DNA of 39,209 bases, from NCBI GenBank assembly GCA_050944255.1, contig JBMNQS010000012.1, forward strand, positions 1 through 39,209, in the 5' to 3' direction. The translations under genes were made by a program, and so were the position numbers. The notes under the pieces were generated by a model that worked only from the letters and a program-made list of their open reading frames with translations, ran no database searches and had not been told where the DNA came from. Shown here piece after piece: positions 38,712 to 39,209 of this stretch (its first letter is position 1; every line of letters begins with the position of its first letter). This DNA is from JBMNQS01 sp050944255. GTDB lineage: Bacteria > Bacillota > Clostridia > Christensenellales > Maliibacteriaceae.

Positions 38712-39209
38712 ATGTGCGGCAGCAGCGATACCATAGCGGGCATTGCCACGGCGCCGGGACTCTCCGGGGTAGCCATTATCCGCGTCAGCGGCGATAGGGC
38801 CGAAGAAATTTTATACGAATGCTTCACCCCGGGAAGATCGCGGCGGAAAGTACGGGATATCCCCGAGCGCCTGATGCGCTACGGCTACGTGCGCGACGAG
38901 GCGGGAGAGGCCGTCGATGAGGCCATGGCGGTGCTGTTTCGCGCGCCCGGATCCTATACGGCGGAGGACGTGGCGGAGCTTCACGTCCACGGCGGCCGCG
39001 CGGCGGTACACCAGGTGATGCGGCGGGTCCTCGGCCTTGGGGCGCGCATTGCCCAGCCGGGGGAGTTTACCCGCCGGGCCTTTGAGAACGGCCGCATCGA
39101 CCTGTCCCAGGCCGAGGGCGTCATGGACGCCGTGGCCGCCCAGGGCGAATTGGCCCAGAAGGCGGCGGTGCGGCAGATTTCCGGGCAGCTTTCAAGGGCC
39201 GTGGCCGCC
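38712..39209 (+). CDS. mnmE: tRNA modification GTPase MnmE, N-terminal part
   Basis: The first 166 codons are present; the frame runs off the window. The N-terminal TrmE domain is clear: DTIAGIATAPGLSGVAIIRVSGDRA, then APGSYTAEDVAELHVHGG and QPGEFTRRAFENGRIDLSQAEGVMD. MnmE with MnmG modifies the wobble uridine of certain tRNAs (5-carboxymethylaminomethyl). The G domain and the C-terminal Cys motif lie beyond the window. ATG 38712 is supported by AAGGGGTG eight bases upstream. The order yidC-jag-mnmE is the standard one. Confidence 0.95.
   Translation, partial: MCGSSDTIAGIATAPGLSGVAIIRVSGDRAEEILYECFTPGRSRRKVRDIPERLMRYGYVRDEAGEAVDEAMAVLFRAPGSYTAEDVAELHVHGGRAAVHQVMRRVLGLGARIAQPGEFTRRAFENGRIDLSQAEGVMDAVAAQGELAQKAAVRQISGQLSRAVAA

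Overview
The window looks like the chromosomal replication-origin region of a fairly GC-rich, probably spore-forming Firmicute of class Clostridia; genus and species cannot be resolved from it. Three things point there: the conserved Firmicutes origin gene order (mnmE, jag, yidC, yidD, rnpA, rpmH diverging from dnaA, dnaN, recF, remB, gyrB, gyrA), a spore photoproduct lyase, and Gram-positive translation signals (strong GGAGG ribosome binding sites, several TTG/GTG starts).

Layout. 1-6150: a D-2-hydroxyacid dehydrogenase, then a convergent branched-chain-amino-acid-type (Liv) ABC transporter cluster on the minus strand, whose binding-protein gene seems to have lost its start through a one-base change in an A7 run. 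6150-8600: an AT-richer islet with two XRE-type regulators, a LysE/RhtB exporter and well-formed promoters and operators. 8700-11530: spore photoproduct lyase, an alpha/beta hydrolase, a structured repeat element and tRNA-Ser(UGA). 11800-17120: a YitT-type membrane protein, a block of tandem palindromes, and a tightly coupled minus-strand operon birA - P1 peptidase - acpS - nnrD. 17400-24200: aldo/keto reductase, a second copy of the repeat element, a methyltransferase with an ECF S component, a flavodoxin-fold protein, a short alanyl-tRNA synthetase and a VOC protein. 24300-39209: the origin block.

The origin block is the most informative part. DnaA boxes cluster in three intergenic regions: dnaN-dnaA, dnaA-rpmH and jag-mnmE. 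The dnaN-dnaA interval also carries what reads as a complete origin-unwinding module: two abutting DnaA boxes, a GC clamp, a run of DnaA-trios and an AT-rich stretch. A 14-bp palindrome resembling a parS site lies about 140 bp away. dnaA has its own terminator, so it appears to be transcribed separately from dnaN-recF. A further tandem pair of DnaA boxes lies about 10 kb away, upstream of alaS.

The least familiar structures are (i) a roughly 195-bp, stem-rich repeat present twice, plus a 49-bp third fragment. Both full copies sit inside or beside intrinsic terminators between convergent genes, and one is bounded by a perfect 22-bp duplication of the terminator hairpin. (ii) A block of palindromes at 12841-13290 duplicated with a period of about 225 bp, whose stems carry compensatory differences. 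All statements come from reading the sequence; no searches or folding calculations were run.
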